A DNA stretch of 64,000 nt from Candidatus Hydrogenedentota bacterium (GTDB taxonomy: Bacteria > Hydrogenedentota > Hydrogenedentia > Hydrogenedentales > Hydrogenedentaceae): contig JAOAHN010000084.1 of assembly GCA_026415215.1 (NCBI GenBank), forward strand, positions 50,270-114,269, read 5' to 3'. Shown one piece after another: positions 25,969 to 34,874 of this stretch (positions are counted from its first letter, which is position 1; each line of letters starts with the position of its first letter). The notes under the pieces were generated by a model. The model was given only the letters and a program-made list of their open reading frames with translations. It was not told where the DNA came from and searched no databases. A program made the translations under genes and the position numbers.

Positions 25969-26829
25969 ATGCAAAGACGCGGATTTACTTTGATAGAACT
26001 TCTGGTGGTTATAGCAATAATCGGTATACTTGCTGCAATACTTTTGCCTGCACTTGCAAGAGCGAGAGAGGCGGCAAGACGCTCGACTTGTCAGAATAAC
26101 TTAAAGCAGATGGGATTAGTTTTTAATATGTATGCAAACGAGGCAAAGGGAGAGTATTTTCCACCGATAAAACTTTTTAATTGTGATGGTAATGTAGCGT
26201 ATGATGCTACATTTAATGGTCCATCAGTGTATCCTGAATATTTGACTGATGTAAATGTTTGTGTTTGTCCTTCTGATTCTGATGCAGAGAGTGTGAGAAG
26301 GGCTTTTCATAAAGATAATGATTTGAATAAGCCTGTGGAACCTTGTAGATTGGCGAGAGGAAGCTACTATTACTTTGGTTGGGCATTGCATCCTAATGTA
26401 GTCTTAATTCCTGGCGTTCAGCCTCCAACTGATATAAACCAAATTTTGGGTTCAGATCCGTATGCGGTGGCTGTTCAATATGTAAAACTCGATATAGTTC
26501 TTGCATTATATAAATTATGGGACCCGAATGCGTCTGTGGAGGAAAAGATTAAGGCGAAATTAGAAGATGCAGGTTCTTTACCCCGGTTAAGGATGGGAAT
26601 AGAAAGATTCTTGATAACAGACATTAATAATCCGTCTGCTTCTGCAAAAGCGGCAAGTGAACTTCCAGTTATGTGGGACGAGATAGCAGTGTATGCGCAA
26701 CCTGCCACATTTAATCATGTGCCGGGTGGTGGTAATTGCCTATATATGGATGGGCATGTGGAGTTTCTCCGCTGGCCCAGTAAGTTTCCAGCTGATATAT
26801 TAGGAGTATTTGTTTCATTTTTATTCTGA
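25969..26829 (+). CDS. DUF1559-type prepilin/pseudopilin-like protein
   Basis: A 286-residue protein with a type IV prepilin leader: MQRRG before the cleavage point, then [33 protein letters not shown] with Glu at position 5 of the mature protein. The globular part contains [21 protein letters not shown], typical of the DUF1559 family. It ends in the H-x9-DG segment [22 protein letters not shown] prepilin peptidase must act on it, but none is encoded here. Large paralogous sets are common in Planctomycetes, Lentisphaerae and related groups; the role (pseudopilin, adhesion or secretion) is unresolved. Confidence 0.92.
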   Translation: MQRRGFTLIELLVVIAIIGILAAILLPALARAREAARRSTCQNNLKQMGLVFNMYANEAKGEYFPPIKLFNCDGNVAYDATFNGPSVYPEYLTDVNVCVCPSDSDAESVRRAFHKDNDLNKPVEPCRLARGSYYYFGWALHPNVVLIPGVQPPTDINQILGSDPYAVAVQYVKLDIVLALYKLWDPNASVEEKIKAKLEDAGSLPRLRMGIERFLITDINNPSASAKAASELPVMWDEIAVYAQPATFNHVPGGGNCLYMDGHVEFLRWPSKFPADILGVFVSFLF

Positions 26830-26952
26830 TATTAATTCCGGGGCAAATAATTACTGTGAGTTAGTAAACTTTGGGGATAGAGAAGGAAAGTAGTATTTGT
26901 GTTATTATTCTTCTCCAAGAGAGTAATAGTTTTTAACAGGTGGAGATAAATC

Positions 26953-28590
26953 ATGTTGGAGTTTTTGGGAGAGAAAGATCCTCGCTCAAGGTTTTTGTTG
27001 AACCCTTGTAAGATAGTGTGGAAAAGTTCTTGTTTAGAGAATGTGTCTTTTGAACCTCTTTTTGGTAATCCTCAAAAGGAGATTTTAATAAAGTATGATG
27101 GAGATGAACCTCCTGCGTTTGTATTGGATTTTGGTAGGGAAATCCACGGCGGGGTTAAGTTAGGGCAGGGGATGGTAAGGAGTAAGAAGCCTCTACCGCT
27201 AAAAGTAACTTTTGGGGAATCTGTGGTGGAGTCGATGGGTTCTCCTGACCAGGACCATGCAGTCCATGATTGCACCGTGTTACTTCCATGGTATGGTAGT
27301 AATGAAGTAGGAACAACTGGATTTAGATATGTCCGCATCGAGATGCTTGAACCAGGAACAGAGTGGCTGTGTACTGAGATAAAAGCAGTAGTCCTAATAC
27401 AGGATTTAGAATATTTAGGTAATTTCAAGTGTAGTGACGAGCTGTTAAATAGAATTTGGTCTGTTGGAGCGTATACTGTTCATCTTTGTCTGCAGGACTA
27501 TTTGTGGGATGGTATTAAGAGAGATAGGTTGGTATGGATAGGTGATTTGCATGTAGAAACCGTAGTAGTAACCCATGTTTTTGGAAGAATTCCAACAGTA
27601 GAGAGAAGTTTAGATCGTGTTAGGGACGATACACCCCTACCCGGTTGGATGAATGGAATCAGTTCGTATTCTTTGTGGTGGCTGATTATTCAAGAGTATT
27701 TGTATTTCTTATATCAGGACAGAAAGTATTTGCAAGAGCAAAAATCTTATTTATTGGGTTTAGTAAAGCAATTGCTTAGTTGTGTTGATTCAGATGGGCG
27801 GGAAAAATTACCAGAGGCTCGTTTCTTAGATTGGAGCACTGCAGGAAATAAAACTGCAATTCATGCTGGATTACACGCACTTCTGTTGTGGGCTTTTCAG
27901 TGCGCCGAAAAGTTGTTGGTGGCTTTAAATGAAGACAGTTTAGCTTCAGATTGTAGAAAGTTTATAAGTAGAATGAAGCGTTATATGCCTCCCGAACACG
28001 AAGTAAAGCAGGCACACGCATTGGGTGTAATATCGGGGTTAGAAAATGCTGTAGATATTAACAGATTGGTATTTCAGAAGGAGCCCTTAAAGGGACTGTC
28101 AACTTTTTATGGATACTATATCCTTGTTGCTCGAGCCATGGCGCATGATTATGAGGGTTGTATATCTTTGATAAAAGATTACTGGGGAAAGATGTTAGAC
28201 TTTGGTGCTACTACTTTTTGGGAACATTTTGATATAGATTGGACAGTGGAAAACCCTGTGCCAATTGATAGAGTAGTTCCTGAAGGTAGCAGAAGTATTC
28301 ATAGAGATTTCGGGGAACATTGTTATGTTGGACTTAGACATAGTTTATGCCATGGGTGGGCATCTGGTCCCACTGCGTGGTTGATTCAATATGTATTGGG
28401 CATTACTCCTATAGAGTCAGGTATGAGGAAGATTATGATAAAACCTTATCTTGGTGTATTGGAATTTGCAGAAGGAAAACTTCCTACTCCATATGGAGAG
28501 GTTTGGGTTAGACACGAAAAAGATGATAAAGGAAGGATTCAAACTGTTTTTAAGTCACCTAAAGAAGTAGAAGTAGTATTGAAAACTTGA
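26953..28590 (+). CDS. alpha-L-rhamnosidase-like six-hairpin glycosidase
   Basis: A 545-residue protein resembling the catalytic part of GH78-type alpha-L-rhamnosidases. An N-terminal beta-sandwich portion includes FVLDFGREIHGGVKL and TGFRYVRIEMLEPG. The (alpha/alpha)6 region begins near YLWDGIKRDRLVWIGDLHVE (about 183-202), the position of the conserved D-G-x-K/Q-R-D-R/E-x-x-W-x-G-D motif with general-acid candidates. The C-terminal sheet ends with PTPYGEVWVRHEKD. No signal peptide is seen, so it may act in the cytoplasm on imported oligosaccharides. A GGTGGAGA ribosome-binding region precedes the ATG. Substrate is not proven. Confidence 0.8.
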   Translation: MLEFLGEKDPRSRFLLNPCKIVWKSSCLENVSFEPLFGNPQKEILIKYDGDEPPAFVLDFGREIHGGVKLGQGMVRSKKPLPLKVTFGESVVESMGSPDQDHAVHDCTVLLPWYGSNEVGTTGFRYVRIEMLEPGTEWLCTEIKAVVLIQDLEYLGNFKCSDELLNRIWSVGAYTVHLCLQDYLWDGIKRDRLVWIGDLHVETVVVTHVFGRIPTVERSLDRVRDDTPLPGWMNGISSYSLWWLIIQEYLYFLYQDRKYLQEQKSYLLGLVKQLLSCVDSDGREKLPEARFLDWSTAGNKTAIHAGLHALLLWAFQCAEKLLVALNEDSLASDCRKFISRMKRYMPPEHEVKQAHALGVISGLENAVDINRLVFQKEPLKGLSTFYGYYILVARAMAHDYEGCISLIKDYWGKMLDFGATTFWEHFDIDWTVENPVPIDRVVPEGSRSIHRDFGEHCYVGLRHSLCHGWASGPTAWLIQYVLGITPIESGMRKIMIKPYLGVLEFAEGKLPTPYGEVWVRHEKDDKGRIQTVFKSPKEVEVVLKT

Positions 28591-28637
28591 TATTTGGAAC
28601 TCTTGCATGGGAGGATTACTAAAAATTGGAGAAATAG

Positions 28638-29444
28638 ATGGGAGATATTATTAGTGCTGTTTTTTTGGCAGTTATAGAGGGTATTACGGAATTTTTACCG
28701 ATAAGTAGCACAGGGCATCTTATTATATTTGAAAAAATATTTACCCTTTCAGGTCCCGAATCTTTTCAAGATACTTTTTTGATTGTTATTCAGTTTCCCG
28801 CTATACTCGCAGTACTTTTTAGGTATCGGAGGGTGTTGCTCCCGTTAGTAAATTCTGATGGCGTTAAAAAGGATTGGTTCTTACTTTGGATGAAAATTTT
28901 TGTAGCTTTTCTACCCGCGGGTGTAGTAGGTCTTATATTCGACGATTTTATAGATTATTACCTTTTCAGCCCCGGTGTAGTGGCTGTATCTCTTTTAATA
29001 GGGGGAATCGTAATGATTCTATTTGAACATGTGGGATATGTCAAAGATAGAATCCCAACCATAAGAAAAACGAGTTTTCAATTTGCTTTGGGTGTTGGGA
29101 TAGTTCAATGTATTGCGATGATTCCAGGGGTTTCGAGGTCTGCCGCTACAATAATCGGTGCTTTGATATTTGGTGCAAGTAGAACTGTAGCAGTGGAGTT
29201 TTCATTTTATCTTGCTATACCTACTTTAGCGGGGGCGAGTTTTCTTCGGATTTTCAAACACGGTATAGATTTTACCCCAAATGAATGGATGTTGATAATC
29301 ATAGGTTCTGTAATTTCTTTTTTGGTTTCATATATAGTGATTATATTTTTTATTGAGTTTGTTAAAAGGAAGGGGTTTAGTCTTTTTGGTTGGTACAGAA
29401 TCTTAGTGGGGGTAATAATTATCTTTTTCAGTTTATTCTTCTAA
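28638..29444 (+). CDS. uppP: undecaprenyl-diphosphatase
   Basis: A 268-residue BacA/UppP membrane phosphatase that recycles undecaprenyl pyrophosphate to the monophosphate carrier for peptidoglycan and other envelope glycans. The two catalytic motifs are intact: EGITEFLPISSTGHLI (about 14-29) and PGVSRSAATIIGALIFG (about 163-179). Multiple hydrophobic helices fill the rest. It follows the rhamnosidase-like gene by 47 bases, with GGAGAAATAG upstream. Confidence 0.96.
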   Translation: MGDIISAVFLAVIEGITEFLPISSTGHLIIFEKIFTLSGPESFQDTFLIVIQFPAILAVLFRYRRVLLPLVNSDGVKKDWFLLWMKIFVAFLPAGVVGLIFDDFIDYYLFSPGVVAVSLLIGGIVMILFEHVGYVKDRIPTIRKTSFQFALGVGIVQCIAMIPGVSRSAATIIGALIFGASRTVAVEFSFYLAIPTLAGASFLRIFKHGIDFTPNEWMLIIIGSVISFLVSYIVIIFFIEFVKRKGFSLFGWYRILVGVIIIFFSLFF

Positions 29445-29471
29445 CTATAATACTCTTGATAAGTGGGTAAT

Positions 29472-29497
29472 TTGGGAAAGATTCTTATCCCAATTTC
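29472..29497. terminator. weak hairpin between convergent genes
   Basis: TTGGGA-AAGA (29472-29481) can pair with TCTT-A-TCCCAA (29483-29493) with one bulge and a tiny loop, followed by TTTCTTA. It lies in the short gap between uppP and the convergent proline-rich gene. Stem strength is modest. Confidence 0.35.
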
Positions 29498-31459
29498 TTA
29501 TAGAGAACCGTACAACCTTTGGAGTGTTGATTTTGGTTCGGCAGAGAATTGTTTTTCTGCTAATTTTGATACGATTTGTTCAAAATCTGGCGGTCTTGCT
29601 AAGGCAATTTCCTGTTCTATTTGACTCTTTATTTGTGGTGGTAAATTTTCCTGAAATCCCCATACGGGGGTAATTGCTCCAGGTTTAGTGTTTTGGAAAA
29701 CTCCGATGTTTTTCCCGTCAAGGCTTCTATAATATACGCCCCATGTTCCCTTCATTAGACATTCTGCCCATTTATTTACAGGAGTGCCTAATGAATCTTT
29801 TACTGGGATCTTAGCATAGAAGTATTCTTGTTTTTTAGAAAGATCAATTTCGGTGAGATAGAGATTTGAAAATTCCTTTTGGAGTTCAGGGGTAATCCAG
29901 TTGGCTTGTTCTGCTTTTTGTCTAAGTTCTTCTGCTCTTGCTAATCTCTCATTTAGAGAGTATTTCTCAGGGGTTAACGGGATTGATTCTTTGATCTGTA
30001 TTATAAGCTTGTCGATGTCGTGTAAGAATGCTTCTTTAATGGCAATATTTCTTGTTTGTGCTTCTTCAAGTTGCCCTACTTGTTTAGTTAATCTTTCTAT
30101 TTCTGCTAATAGACCGGTTTGACGAGCTTTCACAATCTCAGTCTCATTAAGCAAGTTTTCGTAAGCTTCTTGTGCTGCTATGAATTGTTCGTTCTTAGCA
30201 GCGATGTCTGCTTCTATGGCACGAAGATTAGATGTTTTTTCATTTATTTGATTATTGAGGTTGTCTAATTCCTGTCTGGCATTTTTTATTCTGTTATTTA
30301 CATCTTCAAGTTCACTTTGTAACTTTCTAACATCCTCTTCACTTATCGTAGTACCCGGGGGCAGACTTCTCAGCTGTCTTATTTCATTATCTTTGTTTCT
30401 AACTTGTTGCTCTAATTGTGCAATCACTTCTGCTTGGGGATTCGGTAAGGGTAGGTATGTAGCAAGGAAAGGACTTGCAATTAGCCCGATTATAAACCCA
30501 ATTACTATTAATATCGGCAGAGTTAGTATCTGGGAAAATCTCTTTTTAGGTTTTGTCTCAGGTGGTATTTGTTCAACTGGTGCTTGTGTTGATGTTGTTG
30601 GTGCAATTGGGGGAGTAACACCAGGTCCTGTAGGGGCCGTGAATTCCGGTATAGGTGTTTCTGCACCAATTACGCCTCCTGAACTGAATATATCAGTTCC
30701 TAATCCTCCTCCTGGAGGGGCACCTACGCCCAGACCTGAATCAGCAGGGCCGAAATCTGGTGAAGGGGTTTGTGGGCCTCCAAAAACTGGTGAGGGCGAT
30801 TGAGGTCCTCCGAAGGAGGGTGAGGGAGTTTGAGGCCCACCAAAAAATGGGGATTCCATTATTTGTGTGGGCGCAGATGTAATAGTGGGTGTTGGCCCTA
30901 CACCCACTTTATCTGTTTTAATGTCGAATACTCCTCCTTTGCTTCCCCCACCAAATGCGCTATCTGTAACGGGAGTTTCTAATCCAGATTCCAGGCTTAC
31001 GGGACCTGGACCAATTTCGGGTGTTTCTGGAGAGAAATCGCTGTCTGCCGCTAAATCTTGGAAACTTGTTCTTCTCGGAGCAGAAGGAGGTGGTGTAAGA
31101 GGAGATTGGGGTGGTGTTTGTAGAACACCAGGAATGTTCCCTGGAGTACTGTGAGTATCAAATTCGGCAAAAGGCCCTTTTATATTTCCACCCGTAGGCT
31201 CTGGAATAACTACATCTAACTCACTTATTGGTGGTAGGGAACCTTCAAAGGGTTCTTTAGAGGAGTCTCCAGGTTTTTTTAGTGAATCTGAATCAAAAGC
31301 AGAAAGTGGAGGAAGTTTTGAATCTATGTCAGCCTTTTCTCCACTATCGAAGTCACTTAGTGGAGGTAAATTCCCCAATCCTGAGTCACTGGGAAACTCA
31401 TCTTTTTTTCGTTGCAAATCTTCTGGTTCGAAGTTTGGTTCTAACGGTTTGTCAGGCAT
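29498..31459 (-). CDS. proline-rich single-pass membrane protein with coiled coil, unknown function
   Basis: A 653-residue protein of unknown family. The N-terminal ~300 residues are disordered and Pro/Gly/Ser-rich. They contain three copies of a short motif (LPPLSDFDS, LPPLSAFDS, LPPISELDV at about 31-83) and a threefold FGGPQTPSPx repeat (206-235). A transmembrane helix (about 311-334, LPILIVIGFIIGLIASPFLATYL) follows a basic KPKKR. After it, about 342-475 is a strong coiled coil (QLEQQVRNKDNEIRQLRS ... IEADIAAKNEQF). The C-terminal ~110 residues (KWAECLMKGTWGVYYRSLDG) look folded. Probable topology is a cytoplasmic tail with a coiled coil outside. The ATG has GGAGATAAGG upstream. Confidence 0.75.
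   Translation of the reverse strand: MPDKPLEPNFEPEDLQRKKDEFPSDSGLGNLPPLSDFDSGEKADIDSKLPPLSAFDSDSLKKPGDSSKEPFEGSLPPISELDVVIPEPTGGNIKGPFAEFDTHSTPGNIPGVLQTPPQSPLTPPPSAPRRTSFQDLAADSDFSPETPEIGPGPVSLESGLETPVTDSAFGGGSKGGVFDIKTDKVGVGPTPTITSAPTQIMESPFFGGPQTPSPSFGGPQSPSPVFGGPQTPSPDFGPADSGLGVGAPPGGGLGTDIFSSGGVIGAETPIPEFTAPTGPGVTPPIAPTTSTQAPVEQIPPETKPKKRFSQILTLPILIVIGFIIGLIASPFLATYLPLPNPQAEVIAQLEQQVRNKDNEIRQLRSLPPGTTISEEDVRKLQSELEDVNNRIKNARQELDNLNNQINEKTSNLRAIEADIAAKNEQFIAAQEAYENLLNETEIVKARQTGLLAEIERLTKQVGQLEEAQTRNIAIKEAFLHDIDKLIIQIKESIPLTPEKYSLNERLARAEELRQKAEQANWITPELQKEFSNLYLTEIDLSKKQEYFYAKIPVKDSLGTPVNKWAECLMKGTWGVYYRSLDGKNIGVFQNTKPGAITPVWGFQENLPPQIKSQIEQEIALARPPDFEQIVSKLAEKQFSAEPKSTLQRLYGSL
30755..30844 (-). 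repeat. three tandem 30-bp repeats encoding FGGPQ(T/S)PSPx
   Basis: Three in-frame, diverged 30-base units within the proline-rich protein gene encode FGGPQTPSPS, FGGPQSPSPV and FGGPQTPSPD. Synonymous differences show the duplication is not recent. Confidence 0.85.
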
Positions 31460-31559
31460 ACCTTATCTCCATTTTTACGACTTTCTCTATTAGTTTAATT
31501 TTAACATTTTTTAGGGGGTTTGTCAAGAAAATGTTAGGTAATACTACTCAAAAATTTTA

Positions 31560-31973
31560 CTACTTTACAACTCCTATTGTTAGGAGAATGTTAGCATACA
31601 ATCTTTGGTCCGCAGTTACAATTTGTAGGGCTGTTTCAGGAGATGAAGCCAATTCATAAAATTCGAATCTTCCTAACCTTTTTAGTTCTAAACTTTGAAG
31701 TAGTTTTCTGAATTCATTGAATATAGTTGGTTCTTCTCCGGACTCAGGACACATCACATAAGCTTCTTCAATTTCTATGGTGGAGGTAAGACAGTTTAAT
31801 ACATCTGTGACTTTTACTATACCTGGGGTCAGGTTTAGATAGACAGTATTAGTATTAGGTCCTTCTTTTGTACTTGCGGGGTAATTACCATCTGCTATTA
31901 GCACTCTCGAACCGTGTCCTGCAGAAGCAAGCGAGTACAGAATTTCTGGATGTATTAAAGTGCCTTTTAACAT
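31560..31973 (-). CDS. RbsD/FucU-family sugar mutarotase
   Basis: A 137-residue RbsD/FucU protein, which interconverts pyranose/furanose or alpha/beta forms of ribose, fucose or similar sugars. Seen: HPEILYSLASAGHGSRVLIADGNYPA at about residues 8-33, with the catalytic-region His of GHG and the D-x-x-[FY]-P; EEAYVMCPESGEEPTIFNEFRKLL in the middle; and a shorter C-terminal FYELASSPETALQIVTADQRLYANILLTIGVV. Sugar identity is not clear. It lies between the TMTC-like gene and the proline-rich gene on the minus strand with gaps of 25 and 100 bases. Confidence 0.88.
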   Translation of the reverse strand: MLKGTLIHPEILYSLASAGHGSRVLIADGNYPASTKEGPNTNTVYLNLTPGIVKVTDVLNCLTSTIEIEEAYVMCPESGEEPTIFNEFRKLLQSLELKRLGRFEFYELASSPETALQIVTADQRLYANILLTIGVVK

Positions 31974-31998
31974 ATCTTACTGCTCCTCTACCTTAATT

Positions 31999-33819
31999 TT
32001 AATTTACAGCAAGGTATGAAGGGGGATCAAGTGTTTCCCCGAGAATTAACCCGATTACAGCTTTTTTCTTTTCCTCATTTAATGAGAAGATTGGAAGGGA
32101 AAGTATTTGGAAAGATTTAATGTCTCCTATCGCAACAGATGATTTTGACATAATTGATATAGATTCTAAAGCATAAGGGATAAATTCTTTCTTCCTTATT
32201 AAGTTGCTCAGTGGAGCAAGTGTGTTAATAGCTTCGTAAAATTTTCCCGTTAGATATAGATTTTTTCCTAATGACAAAATGGCTTCTATCTCCTCTTCAC
32301 CTAAGAAAGCCATTTTTTTATCATCTTTAATGGAGCTGGTTTTGATTCTTTCATAGTATCTTATTAATTCCTTGTACTCTTTTACCGCAGATGGGTAATC
32401 TTTTAGGAGATCTTCGTATGTAACAGCAAGATTATACCTAACTCGAGCGGAGTTAGGGTTATAGAGAAGTGTGTTTCTGAAGATGGTCTCATTGTTTTGC
32501 CAGTCATTGTTTCTAATGATAGTTTGGTAGGAATATAAAATACTGATCACTATAACGAGAGGGTAAATAAATTGGCTAATAGGTAAGGGTTTGGTAAGGC
32601 TATAGTTGGGTCTCTTAGATAACACTATATGAATTAGTTCAAATATGGTTAACCAAAAACCCATCATGGGCAGATACATCCAGTGTTCAGCTTGGGGTGC
32701 GTTTAAGGTGAAGATTCCTGAAATAGGAAACCAACTAACAATAAACCAACCAATTCCGATAATGAGTCTATTGTAATTTTTGGAATATGCCCAAATAAAC
32801 AAAATTATTAAAGATGTAATGAAAAGGTATCCTATAACAGAAGTCCACCAGGGGGTATTTTCAAGTGTTTGTTCCATGTGCAAATTGATAGGAATTGTCA
32901 TTACCCTTAAGTAAAAAGCTAAAGCTTGTCCAACCTCGATGATTTTTTCACTCCAAGTTTTATAAATAGTTTGTGCTCCGGTGGAAAATCTTAATACCGT
33001 TGAACGGAGGACAAGGTATCCAACTAATACCGTAACAGAAAGTCCGAGAAGTAAACTTTTTTTGAAATAATCCTTTTCTCGGTAATTCTTGGATTCATTT
33101 GTGGGTTGAAAAAGTATTACTATTAAGAGTAGAAATGGAAAGATAGTGGTGGACTCTTTACTCAAAAGCCCTAAAATAAAGGAGGCTAAAGTTAGTAAAA
33201 GGTAAAAGTTTAAGTTGCTCTTAGCATATAAGTATTTGATAGCAAGTTTTAGACTGAGTAGAATGAACACCGCAGACATCATATCTGCTCTACCGCTTAT
33301 GTATGTCACTGCTTCGGTATGAATAGGATGAGCGCCATAAATTACAGATGCGCACAACGCTACTTTTATGGGGGCATTAAGTTGAAGTAGTAATAGAAAA
33401 AACAAATATACAACTACCCAATGTAAGACGGTATTAGTGATGTGAAAAAGAAGTGGAGAGATATTTGGAATTCCTGATTTATCTATTCCATATTTAGGAT
33501 TGTAAGATAGAAGATAATCTAACATGAATGAGACTGATACGAGTGGTCGGTAGAAATTCCCCTGTCCTCTTCCGAAAGCGTGCTGGTCCTCTCTGAATAA
33601 TTGGAAAAACTTCTTTGGATCTTGCACATGTTTATGGATTAGAACAGAGGATACATCATCCCATACCCACTCGTTATCGAAGGTATTGACATAGAGTAGG
33701 AAAATGAAAAATCCAAATAATATGGCGATATAAAACTTTCTTTGAATGTTTATATTTTTTTGGTGAGAGGAAGAATCTTCTTCTTGGCATTTATCTGGTG
33801 ATTTAATAGTTTCATCCAT
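31999..33819 (-). CDS. TMTC-like GT-C membrane protein with C-terminal TPR region
   Basis: A 606-residue polytopic membrane protein. After helix one, NTFDNEWVWDDVSSVLIHKHV carries the paired acidic residues expected in the first extracytoplasmic loop of GT-C glycosyltransferases. GNFYRPLVSVSFMLDY, FHITNTVLHWVVVYLFF and YGAHPIHTEAVTYISGRADMMSAVFILLS are the recognisable signature of TMTC/DUF1736-type proteins. About ten helices run to residue ~430. The last 150 residues hold helix pairs (RVRYNLAVTYEDLLKDYPSAVKEYKEL; KNLYLTGKFYEAINTLAPL) resembling TPRs. A polyprenyl-sugar-dependent O-glycosylation role is inferred from the family; acceptor unknown. Confidence 0.8.
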   Translation of the reverse strand: MDETIKSPDKCQEEDSSSHQKNINIQRKFYIAILFGFFIFLLYVNTFDNEWVWDDVSSVLIHKHVQDPKKFFQLFREDQHAFGRGQGNFYRPLVSVSFMLDYLLSYNPKYGIDKSGIPNISPLLFHITNTVLHWVVVYLFFLLLLQLNAPIKVALCASVIYGAHPIHTEAVTYISGRADMMSAVFILLSLKLAIKYLYAKSNLNFYLLLTLASFILGLLSKESTTIFPFLLLIVILFQPTNESKNYREKDYFKKSLLLGLSVTVLVGYLVLRSTVLRFSTGAQTIYKTWSEKIIEVGQALAFYLRVMTIPINLHMEQTLENTPWWTSVIGYLFITSLIILFIWAYSKNYNRLIIGIGWFIVSWFPISGIFTLNAPQAEHWMYLPMMGFWLTIFELIHIVLSKRPNYSLTKPLPISQFIYPLVIVISILYSYQTIIRNNDWQNNETIFRNTLLYNPNSARVRYNLAVTYEDLLKDYPSAVKEYKELIRYYERIKTSSIKDDKKMAFLGEEEIEAILSLGKNLYLTGKFYEAINTLAPLSNLIRKKEFIPYALESISIMSKSSVAIGDIKSFQILSLPIFSLNEEKKKAVIGLILGETLDPPSYLAVN

Positions 33820-33884
33820 TTTGGTTCACAAACACCTCTTGATATATCCCGAATAAGATTCAATTTCACTTGTGTGGATGTAGA

Positions 33885-34637
33885 TCAGCCTTTTGTTTTG
33901 GGACCAGGTACGATCCAAGTTTCGTTTGCAGGGATGTAGAGCAGTTCTACAGACTGTTGGTCTCCTATTACCCTTACTACACGAAGCTGAGGAGATTTTT
34001 TTGTTTTATTTTGAGGATCCACAGGCTCATAAAACTCCTCACCCTCTCTGACTTTGAAGTTTTCCGTTTTTTGAGTAGTTACATCAGTAACAGTAAGGAA
34101 AATGTAAATGTCATTTTCAGCTTGGAGAAATCCATTTACCTCTACCTTCGGGCGGGCTATCATAAGGTTTGCTCTTTCGAGCAATCGGGCATACTTCCCG
34201 TCGGGAGATGTAGCACCGGGTCTTAAAACATCGTAAGCCATTATTCCCAATTTTACTAATCCCCATCTTTGTATATCTCTTGCTTTTTTTATAAGCTCGT
34301 CTATTTCTAAAGCTACTTTTCCAATGGCTATCTTTCCATTTTCAATGGATGAGTACTTTGCTTTTACGCTTCTAAGATTGTTAAGGATACCTTCGTGTTG
34401 GTTCGGAGGTAGACCAGTGTTAGTGTTTACTGCATTAGATAATGGTTGAAGTGCGGACCTCAATTCGCTCATTATTTGTTCAGGACTTGGAGGAGGAGGT
34501 TCTTGTTGAGGTGGTGGGGGAGGAGGAGCTGGTTTAGCACGGCTTAGATTTACTGAAATAAGCGCTGTCAATATTATCATGGGGATAATATGAGAAGTAA
34601 TAATTTTTGTGTGAGCTATTTTTTTTATTTTCATCAT
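33885..34637 (-). CDS. secreted proline-rich protein of unknown function
   Basis: A 250-residue exported protein. The N-terminal signal (TKIITSHIIPMIILTALISVNLSRA) ends near residue 35 and is followed by a proline tract (KPAPPPPPPQQEPPPPSP), then a helical region (about 55-120) and a C-terminal beta-rich part with FLTVTDVTTQKTENFKVREGEEFYEP and RVVRVIGDQQSVELLYIPANETW. The tail resembles small secretin- or pilus-accessory beta modules in general character, but I do not recognise a family. It is 65 bases upstream of the TMTC-like gene on the same strand and may be exported together with its product's targets. Confidence 0.7.
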   Translation of the reverse strand: MMKIKKIAHTKIITSHIIPMIILTALISVNLSRAKPAPPPPPPQQEPPPPSPEQIMSELRSALQPLSNAVNTNTGLPPNQHEGILNNLRSVKAKYSSIENGKIAIGKVALEIDELIKKARDIQRWGLVKLGIMAYDVLRPGATSPDGKYARLLERANLMIARPKVEVNGFLQAENDIYIFLTVTDVTTQKTENFKVREGEEFYEPVDPQNKTKKSPQLRVVRVIGDQQSVELLYIPANETWIVPGPKTKG

Positions 34638-34874
34638 GAGTAATTACCTTTTTTTCAGTAAGGAGAAGTGTATATTGATTAGTTTTTTTCATAAAGTATT
34701 AAGAAAATCTTACCATAAGTATAGATTTTAATTAAAGTTCACAGCTTTATTTTTTTAGCAAGATATCATTGAGAGTATATGTGACTTTTTATGTAGAAAT
34801 GGGGTAAAATTAGAGAGACTTTTTACTTTATGTTGATGTGAGTATATAACAATAAATAAGTGAAAGGGGTGTTC

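Noticed and set aside
25902-26099. 65-aa plus-strand ORF overlapping the prepilin-like gene start
   Set aside because: It is in another frame to a clear prepilin leader and covers its promoter and ribosome-binding site.
30255-31154. Long plus-strand ORFs (182 and 95 aa) over the proline-rich protein gene
   Set aside because: They are antisense to the tandem FGGPQTPSP and Pro/Ser-rich coding sequence; their Gly/Ser/Pro composition simply mirrors the repeats.
29498-31459. Pro-rich repeats as a CRISPR-like array or satellite
   Set aside because: The repeats are in-frame, diverged at synonymous positions and encode a peptide repeat; there are no unique spacers.
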